Assembly (NCBI RefSeq): GCF_014698995.1
Contig: NZ_JACWZZ010000004.1
Span: forward strand, 372,001 to 436,000
Direction of reading: 5' to 3'
Length of the DNA: 64,000 nucleotides
DNA from: Hymenobacter duratus
GTDB lineage: Bacteria > Bacteroidota > Bacteroidia > Cytophagales > Hymenobacteraceae
The translations under genes were made by a program, and so were the position numbers. Within the stretch, counting starts at the first letter, position 1. Each line of letters starts with the position of its first letter. Below, piece after piece: positions 29,377 to 38,402 of this stretch. Below the pieces are notes generated by a model. That model saw only the letters and a program-made list of their open reading frames with translations. It was not told the origin of the DNA and ran no database searches.

Positions 29377-31142
29377 AAAACCGGATAGCTATGGGTGGTG
29401 CCCAAGTAATATACCCGCACTACGTCGCCGGGCTGGAGCGTACGGCGCGGAATACGCAAAATGGCGCGCTGGCTCACTTCCACCACTTCGTAGCGGCGCA
29501 ACACGCCACGCGCATCCGCTACGTGCCAGTAGAGGTAGCCAGCCGCCGGCAGTGCCAGCGCTACCGGCTCCGATTCCGGCACCACTACCGACTGTGTCTG
29601 GCCCTGGTTCAGTGGGCGGGGCTCTTCGCGCCCTACCCGGGGCACGCGCTTGGCATCAGGCAGTGCGCCCAAGGAATCAGCGTAGAATGGCAGCGTCCGC
29701 ACCATGAGGCGGGTGGCTTCCGGGCGAATGTTAACAGCCAGAATGCTGTCTTCGACCACAAAATCTACTTTCGTGGCATGTGTGGCAGCCGTTTTCTGCA
29801 GAAAGAAGCCCGCCTGTGGCAGCCCGTAGCCATGCGCATAGTCGTAATACGGGTAGAGCGAGGCCGATTCCTGCAGCTTCTGAAACAGCTGCATAGCAGT
29901 AAGGCCACGCTGCTGTTGCCACACGCAGGCCGCAAACCCGGCCACGAGCGGACTGGCGAATGAGGTGCCATCGACGCGGGAGTAGCCACCTGGCGCCGCC
30001 GTCAGGACGGTACCAAATGCAGCTACATTAGGCTTCAGGCGGCGGTCGGCAGTGGGGCCAAAGGCGCTGAAATTCAGGTGAAGGCCTGTTTCAGGGTCGA
30101 GCCCGCCTACTGCCAGCACCGAATCTGCATCGGCAGGGGTGCCCACTGTGCGCCAGTCTTCGTTGTCGCCATCGTTACCGGCAGCATTCACCACCAGCAT
30201 GCCCTTGCGGGCCGCCAGGTTGGCAGCCCGCGCCACTAGGCTCAGGCGGCCGTTCATTTCTTCCGGAAAATAGCGCCGGGCCGTGTATCCCAGCGACGAA
30301 TTGATGATGTCGGCACCGTTGCGGTCAGCCCACTCCACAGCGGCCAGCCAGTCTAGCTCTTCGGCATATATCTCGCGGTGCATCCGTTCGGTACGGGCCA
30401 GCAGGTAGTCGGCGCCAGTAGCTAGGCCCAATGGTGTGCCATCGGGCAGGCGGCCTGCCAGGCAAGCCAGCACCTCGGTGCCGTGGCTGCCGCCATGAAA
30501 TACGGCGGTAGTATGCCGGGCAAAATCGTAGGTAGCCACTACCCTTTTCTGGGCAAACAACTCCCGAAAAGCCGGATGCTGGTCGGCGCCATTGAAGCCG
30601 ACATCGAACACCGCAATACGCAGCCCCTTGCCATCCAGCGCGGCCTGGCCGAAGGCATCAGAGCCAAGCGTGCGCACCTGACGGCGCGCCAGCAGCCGGT
30701 CGGTGGTGCTGATGGTTTTATGGCCTTCCTTGCCTGGCGCTACCGGGCGAGCCGCCACCACCAACTCCGTATGGCCCAGAGGCCGCACCTGGCGCACGCC
30801 GGGTAGGCGGGCCAGCGCCGCAGCCTGCGCCGGGGTGGCACGGCAGGCCACGGCATTGAACCAGCGGCTTACCAGCAAAATTGAATCTGAATGCCGGCGC
30901 ACGGCACGTACATAATCGGGACGAACAGCAAAGTCAGTGCTATCGGCGGCGGGTAGGTGCTGACGCTGGCGGCGGGCCCGCGCCTCGGGCACGAAGTACG
31001 TAGCGGCGTCAAACCGGACACCGGCTTTGTCGCGAAGCTCTACCCAATAGTGCGCTACCGATGGCGCTGCCTGTGCAACGGCGCTACCAGTTGAGGCCAG
31101 ACTCAGCAGAAAGAAAAGGAAAGGAAGAGGCCGCAATAGCAA
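29373..31142 (-). CDS. secreted subtilisin-family (S8) serine protease
   Basis: 589 residues with a signal peptide (about 1-24). A propeptide-like region (about 30-125) precedes the catalytic domain with Asp180 (FDVG), His220 (SHGTEV), oxyanion Asn323 (AGND) and Ser394 (GTSFASP), a complete catalytic set. The C-terminal 120 residues form a beta-rich domain without the YPNP block of a T9SS tail, so the protein is likely periplasmic or uses another route. It is the first gene of an operon with the beta-barrel protein gene at 28654-29376, which it overlaps by 4 bases; the protease might process or be linked to that barrel, but this is inference. Confidence 0.92.
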   Translation of the reverse strand: MLLRPLPFLFFLLSLASTGSAVAQAAPSVAHYWVELRDKAGVRFDAATYFVPEARARRQRQHLPAADSTDFAVRPDYVRAVRRHSDSILLVSRWFNAVACRATPAQAAALARLPGVRQVRPLGHTELVVAARPVAPGKEGHKTISTTDRLLARRQVRTLGSDAFGQAALDGKGLRIAVFDVGFNGADQHPAFRELFAQKRVVATYDFARHTTAVFHGGSHGTEVLACLAGRLPDGTPLGLATGADYLLARTERMHREIYAEELDWLAAVEWADRNGADIINSSLGYTARRYFPEEMNGRLSLVARAANLAARKGMLVVNAAGNDGDNEDWRTVGTPADADSVLAVGGLDPETGLHLNFSAFGPTADRRLKPNVAAFGTVLTAAPGGYSRVDGTSFASPLVAGFAACVWQQQRGLTAMQLFQKLQESASLYPYYDYAHGYGLPQAGFFLQKTAATHATKVDFVVEDSILAVNIRPEATRLMVRTLPFYADSLGALPDAKRVPRVGREEPRPLNQGQTQSVVVPESEPVALALPAAGYLYWHVADARGVLRRYEVVEVSQRAILRIPRRTLQPGDVVRVYYLGTTHSYPVL

Positions 31143-31405
31143 GGATAGATAAGAGAAAGGTAGAAGACCAAGTTGGCAGGTAGGGGCCGGGCACGCCGGG
31201 CGCCAGGCTCAACAGGGTTGTCTACGTAAATCGAAGGCGGGCTGCCATCCTTCCTCACTAAGCAACTGGCCCGCCGTGTAGCTGGGAGGGCAAGATAACC
31301 AGAAACCCAACAGCACTGGCCCAGCCGGCAACTCCATACTCCGGCTGTCCGTTTGAAGCCCAACAGCATCTGCTGTGCTGTTTCTCACCTTTCTGCTTCA
31401 TTTTT

Positions 31406-32233
31406 ATGTATATGCTCCCCATGCGTGCTTCTCTCATCACGGTTCTAAGTGCCGGTTCGCTGCTGCTCGGCGGCTGCAACGCCAAAGAAATTGCGGCGCT
31501 CCAGCAGCAAAATGCGTCCCTCTCCTCGTCCCGTGACCAGCTTCAGGCCCAGAAAACAGCACTTGAGCAGGAAAAAGCCCGCAACGAAGAGGCGCTGCGC
31601 TCCAGCCTGCTCAATAAAAACCAGCAGGTAAATCAGCTGAATGACAACTTGAGCGGCGCCCAGCAGGCCAACTCGGCTCTTTCTGCTGATCTGCGCTCCA
31701 AAGAGCAGCGTATTGCTGAAATGCAGCGCATTCTGGACCAGAAAGACGCGGCTGTGAAGGCCCTGCGCCAAAAAGTTGGGGATGCCCTGCTTGGGTTCAA
31801 TGCCCAGGACCTGCAGGTGAATGTCAAGAACGGCAAAGTATACGTGTCGCTCTCGGAGCAGCTTCTGTTCAAATCAGGCTCAACCAAAGTAGACCCCAAA
31901 GGTCAGGATGCCCTGAAAAAGCTGGCTACAGCGCTGAAAGGCAACCAGGATGTGAATGTGCTGGTAGAAGGCCACACCGATAACGTGCCGCTGAAGGGCG
32001 TGGTGAGTGGCGCTAAAGACAACTGGGACCTAAGCGTACTGCGGGCCACTGAAATTACCCGCATTCTAACCGAGGCAGGCCTGGCCGCCGGCCAAGTGAC
32101 GCCTTCGGGCCGCTCGATGTTTGTGCCAGTGGCCGCCAACGACTCCCCAACGAACAAGGCCCTGAACCGCCGCACCGAAATCATCCTGACGCCTAAGCTT
32201 GATGAGTTGTTCCAGATTCTGGAAGCCAACTAG
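31406..32233 (+). CDS. OmpA-family lipoprotein with coiled coil
   Basis: 275 residues; a lipobox LGGC (Cys24) is followed by a long heptad-rich coiled coil (about 28-125, glutamine- and lysine-rich) and an OmpA-like peptidoglycan-binding domain (about 140-265) with the core VLVEGHTDNVPLKG and RRTEIILTP. It should tether the outer membrane to the cell wall. The ATG at 31421 (MRASLITV) is an equally good start, giving a more standard signal peptide. A strong terminator follows. Confidence 0.9.
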   Translation: MYMLPMRASLITVLSAGSLLLGGCNAKEIAALQQQNASLSSSRDQLQAQKTALEQEKARNEEALRSSLLNKNQQVNQLNDNLSGAQQANSALSADLRSKEQRIAEMQRILDQKDAAVKALRQKVGDALLGFNAQDLQVNVKNGKVYVSLSEQLLFKSGSTKVDPKGQDALKKLATALKGNQDVNVLVEGHTDNVPLKGVVSGAKDNWDLSVLRATEITRILTEAGLAAGQVTPSGRSMFVPVAANDSPTNKALNRRTEIILTPKLDELFQILEAN

Positions 32234-32294
32234 CCTGGTGGAGTAGCGCAGTGTCCGCTACTATCTGTGCTTAATACATTGCTTACGTGCAAGT

Positions 32295-32333
32295 AAAAAG
32301 CCGGCTGCTCCTAGTGAAGCAGCCGGCTTTTTT
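32295..32333. terminator. bidirectional terminator
   Basis: Perfect 15-bp arms 32295-32309 and 32318-32332 with an 8-base loop, flanked by A and T runs, between convergent genes. The right arm touches the stop codon of the 2H phosphoesterase gene. Confidence 0.9.
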
Positions 32334-32898
32334 ATGGCTGGCCAGTCAGCTGAAATGTCTCTACTCCTACCCATTGCTGGCCGTTGTGGCGAAACAATTC
32401 GAATGTAGAGACCGGAAAAGTGGCTTCATAGCAGCGAGCAGCAAATTCCTGGCGTAGCGCAGGCACTTGGGCTTCGGGCAGGTCGCGGGTGGCTAAGGTC
32501 ATATGGGGCGTGAAGGGGCGCGGCTCCTGCGGCACGGCCGGCAGGTACTGGGCGCAATGCGCTACCAGTGCTGCGTGAAACTGCCGGAGCGCCTCCGCCA
32601 CTCGCACCTCCACAAACAGCGTGCGGCTCCCGAACCAGTTAAAGCCTTGCATCCCTACTGCAAACGGCGCCTGCGAAGCCGCAAAGTCACGAAGCACTAC
32701 GCTGGCTTCGGTAGTGAAGGTATCCGGCTGGCGCATAGGTGGCAGCAGCGTGATATGCGGTGGCAGCCGGATGGCATTGCGGCTGCCGGTGCGGTGGTGT
32801 AGCTCCTGCTTCATTTCCCACACCTGCTGCCGCACCGGCTCGGGAGGCAGCAGCGCCAGCAGGTACAAGGTGGCAGACTCTTTTGTATGGCTTCGCAT
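32332..32898 (-). CDS. 2H phosphoesterase (2'-5' RNA ligase-like)
   Basis: 188 residues from the ATG at 32898. Two HxT motifs define the 2H fold: PPHITLLPP (His48, Thr50) and PHMTLATRD (His132, Thr134), placed about 84 residues apart as in LigT/ThpR proteins. These enzymes open or form 2',3'-cyclic phosphate ends in RNA or cyclic nucleotides; the natural substrate is unknown. The frame is open 10 codons upstream with another ATG at 32928. Confidence 0.88.
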   Translation of the reverse strand: MRSHTKESATLYLLALLPPEPVRQQVWEMKQELHHRTGSRNAIRLPPHITLLPPMRQPDTFTTEASVVLRDFAASQAPFAVGMQGFNWFGSRTLFVEVRVAEALRQFHAALVAHCAQYLPAVPQEPRPFTPHMTLATRDLPEAQVPALRQEFAARCYEATFPVSTFELFRHNGQQWVGVETFQLTGQP

Positions 32899-32935
32899 GT
32901 AGTTTGTAGCAACTAAAATGCACAACACACGAAAA

Positions 32936-33412
32936 TTAATAGGCCCTATCCTCCTTGATACACAAAAACCTTTCTCCTATTGAGTGGCCTTCGAAGTAAG
33001 CAACTTTGCCACGTATGAATGAGATAATAGTAGTGCTACATGTGCCGACAATTGCATCCAGCGCCTCCTCAATAGGCATTGTCTGTTGATGATAGCCCAC
33101 CATGGGAGACATGATATAACACACCTTCAATTTATACTTAGCTATTGCTTTCAGCACAAATTCAATGTCATGCTGTTTGCCGCCTTTGGGTAGCTGCTTG
33201 CAATACCGAATATCTAACTCTCTCCCCAAACCATCCATGCCAAGCATAGGGTTTATGTGACGGTGTCTTGCGCTGCGCTTTGCGGCTTTTTTGGACACTT
33301 CGCCTTGTGGCAGATAGTGCCTTCTAGCGGAAGAGTGCCTTTCAGTGAAAGCAGCCACAAAAGCCTCCAACTGCTCCTGCATATACAAATGCGCTTGGTA
33401 GTCAGGGTCCAT
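32936..33412 (-). CDS. unknown protein, atypical base composition
   Basis: 158 residues, soluble, no signal peptide. An N-terminal helix (DYQAHLYMQEQLEAFVAAFTERH) leads into a very basic patch (about 38-51, KKAAKRSARHRH), then a compact alpha/beta part including KYKLKVCYIMSPMVGYHQQ and EEALDAIVGTCSTTIISFIRG. No family recognised. The gene has visibly lower GC than its neighbours, with many AT-rich third positions, suggesting later arrival. It has no clear operon partner: 23 bases separate its stop from the 2H phosphoesterase frame. Confidence 0.7.
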   Translation of the reverse strand: MDPDYQAHLYMQEQLEAFVAAFTERHSSARRHYLPQGEVSKKAAKRSARHRHINPMLGMDGLGRELDIRYCKQLPKGGKQHDIEFVLKAIAKYKLKVCYIMSPMVGYHQQTMPIEEALDAIVGTCSTTIISFIRGKVAYFEGHSIGERFLCIKEDRAY

Positions 33413-33476
33413 TCCGAAATTTCTTCAGGTACCTATGAGGGACAATTGAGCAGCCTAGTAATCAGCAACACGCCTT

Positions 33477-34877
33477 CTACAGCCCATACTTGCTCAGCAG
33501 ATAAACCAATGCGGCCATACTGGCACCGCCCAGCTCTAGCTCACGCCGGTTGACTTTATCGAAAGTATCGGTGGCGGCGTGGTGAATGTCGAAGTAGCGC
33601 TGGGAGTCGCAGTCGAAGCCGATGAGGGCTTTGGCCTGGCCTTTCAGCGGGCCGATGTCAGTACCGGCATGGCCAGCATTGAACTCGGCGCTGCCATAGG
33701 GCTGGAGGAGCGGCTGCCAGCGCTGCACTTTCCGCACGGTAGCGGCGTCGGCCTCAATATTGAAGCCCCGCGGCGTAAATCCGCCGCCGTCCGACTCCAT
33801 AGCCGCCAAGTGCTTCTCATTGGCCGACTTAGCTACTTCAGCATATTTATTGCCGCCGCGCACCCCGTTTTCCTCGTTCATAAAGAGCACGGCGCGCACC
33901 GTACGCTCCGGCTTCAGGCCAGTGGCTTTCAGCAGGCGTAGCACTTCCATACTCTGTACGCAGCCAGTGCCGTCGTCGTGAGCACCCTGCGCCAGATCCC
34001 AGGAGTCGAGGTGGCCTCCCACCGTAATAATTTCATCAGGATATTTGGAGCCGCGGATTTCACCCACCACGTTATAGCTCTTCACATCGGGCAGCGTCTG
34101 GCAGGCCATTTCCAGCTCGAAGGTTAGGTCGGAGTCGGCTTTGAGCAACTGGCTGAGCTGGTCGGCCCCGTTGGTGCTGAGGGCCGCGGCCGGCACCTGC
34201 GTCACCCCATCCTCGTAGCGCATGGTACCCGTATGCGGATAGTCATCGTGGGCCAGCGAGAGGCTGCGCACTAATGCGCCAATGGCACCACGCTTGGCTG
34301 CTTCGGACGCACCGCTACGGCGCTGGTCGCCGGCCTCCCCATAGGCACGGCCGGTTTCTACATAGGCTGGGTTCATTGGCCGGTTGAAGAACACAATCTT
34401 ACCCTTCACTTTATCAGCGGGTAATGCAGCTAGCTCTGCCATGCTCTTCACCTCTACTACCTGGGCTTTCAATTTGCCATTGGTGCCTACTGAGCCGCCC
34501 AGCGCGCACACGTTAAAGTCAATGCCCTTGCCTTTTGCGCCCGTCGCGCGCGCCCTTTCCTTGGCTCCACGTACCCAGTGTGGCACCATCACCTCCTGCA
34601 GATATACCCGGTCCAGGCCTATCTTCTCCATTTCCGTTTTGCCCCACTGCACCGCCTGTTCTGCCTGTGGCGAACCACTCAGGCGCCCGCCAATGCGGGT
34701 GCATAGGTCACGCAGGTTGGCGTAGCTCTGTCCCCGCAGCAGGGCCTCATCATAGAGCTTGCGAATGTTCAGCGAGTCGGTTTTGGAAGAGGTGGCAGCA
34801 GCAGACTGCGCCGTGGCAGACCCGGCCGCGGCCAGGAGCATACCGGCCAGGGCGAAGGGACGGAAGATGTTTCGCAT
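33477..34877 (-). CDS. secreted M28-family zinc peptidase with PA domain
   Basis: 466 residues with a signal peptide (1-23). A PA domain insert (about 110-260) precedes the M28 catalytic core: GGHLDSWD (His289, Asp291), AHDDGTG (bridging Asp301), NEENG (Glu335 general base, Glu336 metal ligand) and the later HAGTDIGPL block. This is the layout of plasma carboxypeptidase Q/aminopeptidase-like enzymes that use two zinc ions. No T9SS tail is present, so it is probably periplasmic. Monocistronic by position. Confidence 0.9.
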   Translation of the reverse strand: MRNIFRPFALAGMLLAAAGSATAQSAAATSSKTDSLNIRKLYDEALLRGQSYANLRDLCTRIGGRLSGSPQAEQAVQWGKTEMEKIGLDRVYLQEVMVPHWVRGAKERARATGAKGKGIDFNVCALGGSVGTNGKLKAQVVEVKSMAELAALPADKVKGKIVFFNRPMNPAYVETGRAYGEAGDQRRSGASEAAKRGAIGALVRSLSLAHDDYPHTGTMRYEDGVTQVPAAALSTNGADQLSQLLKADSDLTFELEMACQTLPDVKSYNVVGEIRGSKYPDEIITVGGHLDSWDLAQGAHDDGTGCVQSMEVLRLLKATGLKPERTVRAVLFMNEENGVRGGNKYAEVAKSANEKHLAAMESDGGGFTPRGFNIEADAATVRKVQRWQPLLQPYGSAEFNAGHAGTDIGPLKGQAKALIGFDCDSQRYFDIHHAATDTFDKVNRRELELGGASMAALVYLLSKYGL

Positions 34878-34986
34878 GCGGAATAAAAGAAGCGTGAAAA
34901 GGCATTTGGGCGCTTTTCACAGGAATACGGATGGGTAAAGTAGCCGAAAAAGATGGCAGGTTGCAGCATCTAGCCCCTGCCCCAGC

Positions 34987-35529
34987 CTAATACATCTGCG
35001 TTTCGACTGTTGCGGCCTGCGTAGAATCGCGCGGTATTTTCACTTTGAACAGGTAGCCGTACTGCTCATCCGGGACGCTTGCTACCGGCCGGCGGGCGCC
35101 TAGCGCTTCTACCGTTTCAAGAATAGTATTGGAGTGCCCCACTACCACTGCCACCCGCCCCCGGTGGTCGCGCCGGATCTGGCGGGCCAGGGCAGGTAGC
35201 TGCCGCGCGTCGTAGGTCTGGGGCGTCAGCTTCATCAGGTCTGCTAGGGGCTGCACCGTGGCGCGGGTGCGGGCCGTATTGGTAGTGAAGATGATGCTGG
35301 GCCGGGCCTGCTCGAATATTTTCTCCCGCAACGCTACTGCCCGCTGCCGTCCGGCCGCCGTCAGGGGTGGGTCAGTTAGACCGGGGGTTAGGTCTTTTTC
35401 GGCGTGCCGCACTACATACACGATAGTTACGTAACGGTCGTGCTGCGGCGTAAGCAGGCCGCAGTTACTGCTCAGTAGCAGTACAAGCAGCGGCAGCAGA
35501 AAGTAGAGAGGGCGGCGCGGAAAACTCAT
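34987..35529 (-). CDS. histidine phosphatase superfamily protein, membrane-anchored
   Basis: 180 residues. An N-terminal hydrophobic segment (about 8-23) ending SSNCG looks like a signal peptide or poor lipobox. The phosphatase domain has the catalytic RHAEK motif with its phosphohistidine near residue 42, TTNTARTRAT as the second arginine motif and GHSNT carrying the second histidine. It is the small SixA/phosphoglycerate-mutase type. The substrate is unknown. It is divergent from the transporter operon at 35693. Confidence 0.87.
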   Translation of the reverse strand: MSFPRRPLYFLLPLLVLLLSSNCGLLTPQHDRYVTIVYVVRHAEKDLTPGLTDPPLTAAGRQRAVALREKIFEQARPSIIFTTNTARTRATVQPLADLMKLTPQTYDARQLPALARQIRRDHRGRVAVVVGHSNTILETVEALGARRPVASVPDEQYGYLFKVKIPRDSTQAATVETQMY

Positions 35530-35692
35530 AGCGGGATGCGGGAAGATGTAGATGGAAGGCTACCCGGCGGCGGCAAAGCCCTGCAGGGTAGCTGGGGTGG
35601 GAAGCGGCTATCCAGCCCTAAATATCGGGTTTCCCTTCTACCTTACGCTGGCCAGCCGTATTTGCTCCTGTGTCTGGCCCCAACCTGACTAT

Positions 35693-36712
35693 ATGGTGCC
35701 TCCCGTTACTCCTGCCATCCGCGCCCAGCACCTTAGCAAGCACTACGATGGCCACGCGGTGGTGCAGGACGTTTCGTTTGAGTTAACTCCCGGCGAAACC
35801 TTGGTGCTGCTGGGTCCCAGCGGCTGCGGCAAAACTACCCTGTTGCGCATGCTCAACCGCCTCGTGGAGCCCGACAGCGGCACGGTGGAAGTATTTGGGC
35901 AGGATGTGCGCCACCCGCGGCCCGAGCAACTGCGGCGGGGCATTGGCTACGTGATTCAACAGGTTGGGCTGCTGCCGCACTATACCGTAGCCGAGAACGT
36001 GGGGGTAGTCCCCCGCCTGCTTGGCCATGCGCCGGCCTCAATAGCAACACGTACCGAGGAGCTACTCAACAGGCTGCACCTGCCCCCGGCCCGATACGCT
36101 AATCAGTATCCGCACCAACTTTCGGGCGGGCAGCAACAACGGGTGGGCCTGGCCCGCGCGCTGGCCGCCGACCCGCCGCTTATCCTGCTCGATGAGCCCT
36201 TCGGCGCCCTCGACCCGATTACACGGACCAGCATCCGACGTGAGTTTCGGGAACTGGAGGAGTTGCGGCGCAAAACCATGGTGCTGGTCACGCACGATGT
36301 GCAAGAAGCCTTCGAGTTGGCCGACCGGATTCTGCTGCTTGACGCCGGGCAGGTCCAGCAGTTGGGCACGCCCCAGGAGTTGCTGTTCAGCCCAGCCAAC
36401 GATTTTGTGCGCCGGTTCTTCGCAGCCGAGCAACTGGCGTTGCAGCTACGCACGCTGCGCCTTACCGACCTGCTACCTTATTTAGTCTCTGGTTCAACAA
36501 ATAATTCACTATCAAACCGTAACACCATTCCACCTACAGCAACGATACAGGAAGCCATTGAGGCGCTGAGCAATGCATCTGAACTGACTACTCTGGCTGA
36601 GGAGCAGGTACTTTTCGTGCGGTCTGCCGATACCGGCTCGCCAATAAGCCTCACTATTTCGTCCCTGATGGGGGCTTTTGGCCAAGCCATTCAGCACCTG
36701 CGCCGCTCATGA
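35693..36712 (+). CDS. osmolyte (glycine betaine/choline-type) ABC transporter ATPase
   Basis: 339 residues; powers uptake of quaternary-amine osmolytes with the permease-binding protein encoded next. Walker A GPSGCGKTT (41-49), signature LSGGQQQR (143-150), Walker B ILLDEP (164-169). The sequence is close to OpuCA/ProV types. After about residue 240 comes a tail with TIPPTATIQEAIEAL, like the start of a degenerate CBS module. The frame opens at 35552, but the ATG at 35693 precedes the first ABC strand. It overlaps the next gene by 4 bases (36709-36712), so the two are coupled. Confidence 0.88.
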   Translation: MVPPVTPAIRAQHLSKHYDGHAVVQDVSFELTPGETLVLLGPSGCGKTTLLRMLNRLVEPDSGTVEVFGQDVRHPRPEQLRRGIGYVIQQVGLLPHYTVAENVGVVPRLLGHAPASIATRTEELLNRLHLPPARYANQYPHQLSGGQQQRVGLARALAADPPLILLDEPFGALDPITRTSIRREFRELEELRRKTMVLVTHDVQEAFELADRILLLDAGQVQQLGTPQELLFSPANDFVRRFFAAEQLALQLRTLRLTDLLPYLVSGSTNNSLSNRNTIPPTATIQEAIEALSNASELTTLAEEQVLFVRSADTGSPISLTISSLMGAFGQAIQHLRRS

Positions 36713-38280
36713 AACTACTCACTGACCTCTTCTCCTTCTGGCTGGCGCAGGCTGGAAAGCTGGGCGAGCAAACCTTGCAGCACATTGGTCTGACGGCGGC
36801 GTCGCTGCTACTGGGTGTGCTGGTAGGAGTGCCGCTAGGGCTCTGGCTTACGCGCCGGCCCCGGCTGGCACCGTGGGTGCTGGGCGCCGCTGGCATCCTC
36901 CAAACCATTCCTAGCATTGCGATGCTGGGGTTCCTGATTCCACTTATGGGCATCGGCCACTGGCCCGCTATTCTGGCTCTGTTCCTGTATGCGCTGCTGC
37001 CCATCATCCGCAACACGGTAGCGGGTGTTCAGGGCGTGCCGGCTGCCGTGGTGGATGCGGCCCGCGGCCTGGGCCTCACCGATGGGCAACTGTTGCGCCG
37101 GGTAGAGCTGCCGCTGGCTTTGCCCGTGCTGTTTGCGGGCATCCGGACGGCAGCGGTTATCAATGTGGGTGTGGCGACGCTGGCAGCCTATGTGGCGGCT
37201 GGTGGCCTGGGGGAGTTCATTTTTGGCGGCATTGCTCTCAACAACCCGGTCATGATTCTGGCGGGTGCTATTCCGGCGGCGGCGCTGGCACTGGCTTTCG
37301 ATGCGGCGCTGGCCGGCGTGCAGCGCCTCTCAGTACGAAACTTGACGCGGGTGGGCCGTGCCCTGCTGGTGGCGCTGCCGCTGCTGGCGGGCCTCTACCT
37401 GCTGCCCAGAGCCACGGGCAAGCTGCTAGCCGGCTTCAGCCCGGAGTTTGTGGGGCGTGCCGACGGACTACCGGGGCTGCGGCAGGCGTATGGATTGCGC
37501 CATCTGCCTAGTGTGGTGCTGGCTCCGGCCCTGGTGTACGAAGCGGCCCGCAATGTCAACGTCGATGTGATTGATGGCTACTCCACGGATGGACGCATCA
37601 AGGCCTACCAGTTGCAGGTGCTTCACGACGACCGACGCGTTTTTCCGCCCTACTATGCCGCTCCGGTGGTGCGGCCGCAGCTGCTGGCAGCCCATCCGGA
37701 ACTGCGCGCCGTGTTTGCGAAGCTCACCGGGCAGCTTTCCGACTCCGTAATGACGGACCTCAATTACCGCGTCGATTATCTGCATCAGGAGCCGAAGGCA
37801 GTGGCCCTGCAGTTTCTGCGGCGGCGCGGGCTGTGGCAGGCACCCCGGCCGCTGGCCCCAGATGCTGCCGTCGTGCGGCTGGGTTCCAAGATTTTTGCCG
37901 AACAATACATCCTGACCGAACTGTACGCGGCGCTTATCCGGGGCTATACTTCACTCGACGTCAGCACCAAAACCGGACTGGGCGGCACTACTATCTGCTT
38001 TGAAGCCCTGCGTACCGGCGCCATCGACATGTATCCGGAATACACCGGCACGGGCCTGCTGGTATTGCTGCAGCCGCCACCTGCCGTCGTCGACTCATTG
38101 GGTGGCAATGCCGACGCAGTGTTCCGGTATGTGCAGCTGGGTTTCCGGCGACGCTACGGGCTGGAATGGCTGGCGCCGCTGGGCTTCAACAACACGTATG
38201 CCCTGCTCATGCGCCGGCAACAGGCCGCCACGCTGGGTATTGCGTCGATTTCCGATTTGGGGGCGTACCTGCAGCGGTAA
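36709..38280 (+). CDS. osmolyte ABC permease fused to a rearranged substrate-binding domain
   Basis: 523 residues. Residues 1-210 are an OpuC-type permease with about six helices and the coupling EAA-like loop (DAARGLGLTDGQLL). A further membrane segment (216-233) links to an OpuAC-type binding domain. Its halves are in swapped order: the C-terminal half (GFSPEFVGRADGLPGL...AYSTDG-like...FPPY...NYRVDY, about 242-375) comes first, and the N-terminal half (LGSKIFAEQYIL...LGGTTI...YPEYTGTGL...LGFNNTYALL, about 388-523) ends the protein. The binding domain would face the periplasm. Members of this family bind glycine betaine, choline or carnitine; the substrate here is not readable. Confidence 0.85.
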   Translation: MKLLTDLFSFWLAQAGKLGEQTLQHIGLTAASLLLGVLVGVPLGLWLTRRPRLAPWVLGAAGILQTIPSIAMLGFLIPLMGIGHWPAILALFLYALLPIIRNTVAGVQGVPAAVVDAARGLGLTDGQLLRRVELPLALPVLFAGIRTAAVINVGVATLAAYVAAGGLGEFIFGGIALNNPVMILAGAIPAAALALAFDAALAGVQRLSVRNLTRVGRALLVALPLLAGLYLLPRATGKLLAGFSPEFVGRADGLPGLRQAYGLRHLPSVVLAPALVYEAARNVNVDVIDGYSTDGRIKAYQLQVLHDDRRVFPPYYAAPVVRPQLLAAHPELRAVFAKLTGQLSDSVMTDLNYRVDYLHQEPKAVALQFLRRRGLWQAPRPLAPDAAVVRLGSKIFAEQYILTELYAALIRGYTSLDVSTKTGLGGTTICFEALRTGAIDMYPEYTGTGLLVLLQPPPAVVDSLGGNADAVFRYVQLGFRRRYGLEWLAPLGFNNTYALLMRRQQAATLGIASISDLGAYLQR

Positions 38281-38402
38281 GCTTCGGCCCGGCAACCAGC
38301 CGGAACCTATGTTTTCCGGTAGGTGGCCTTCTGGTGGTCTACTTCATGTACTCTTCACGGCTGCGGCTCGTATGTTGCAGCACCATTTAAGCTACATGCT
38401 CC

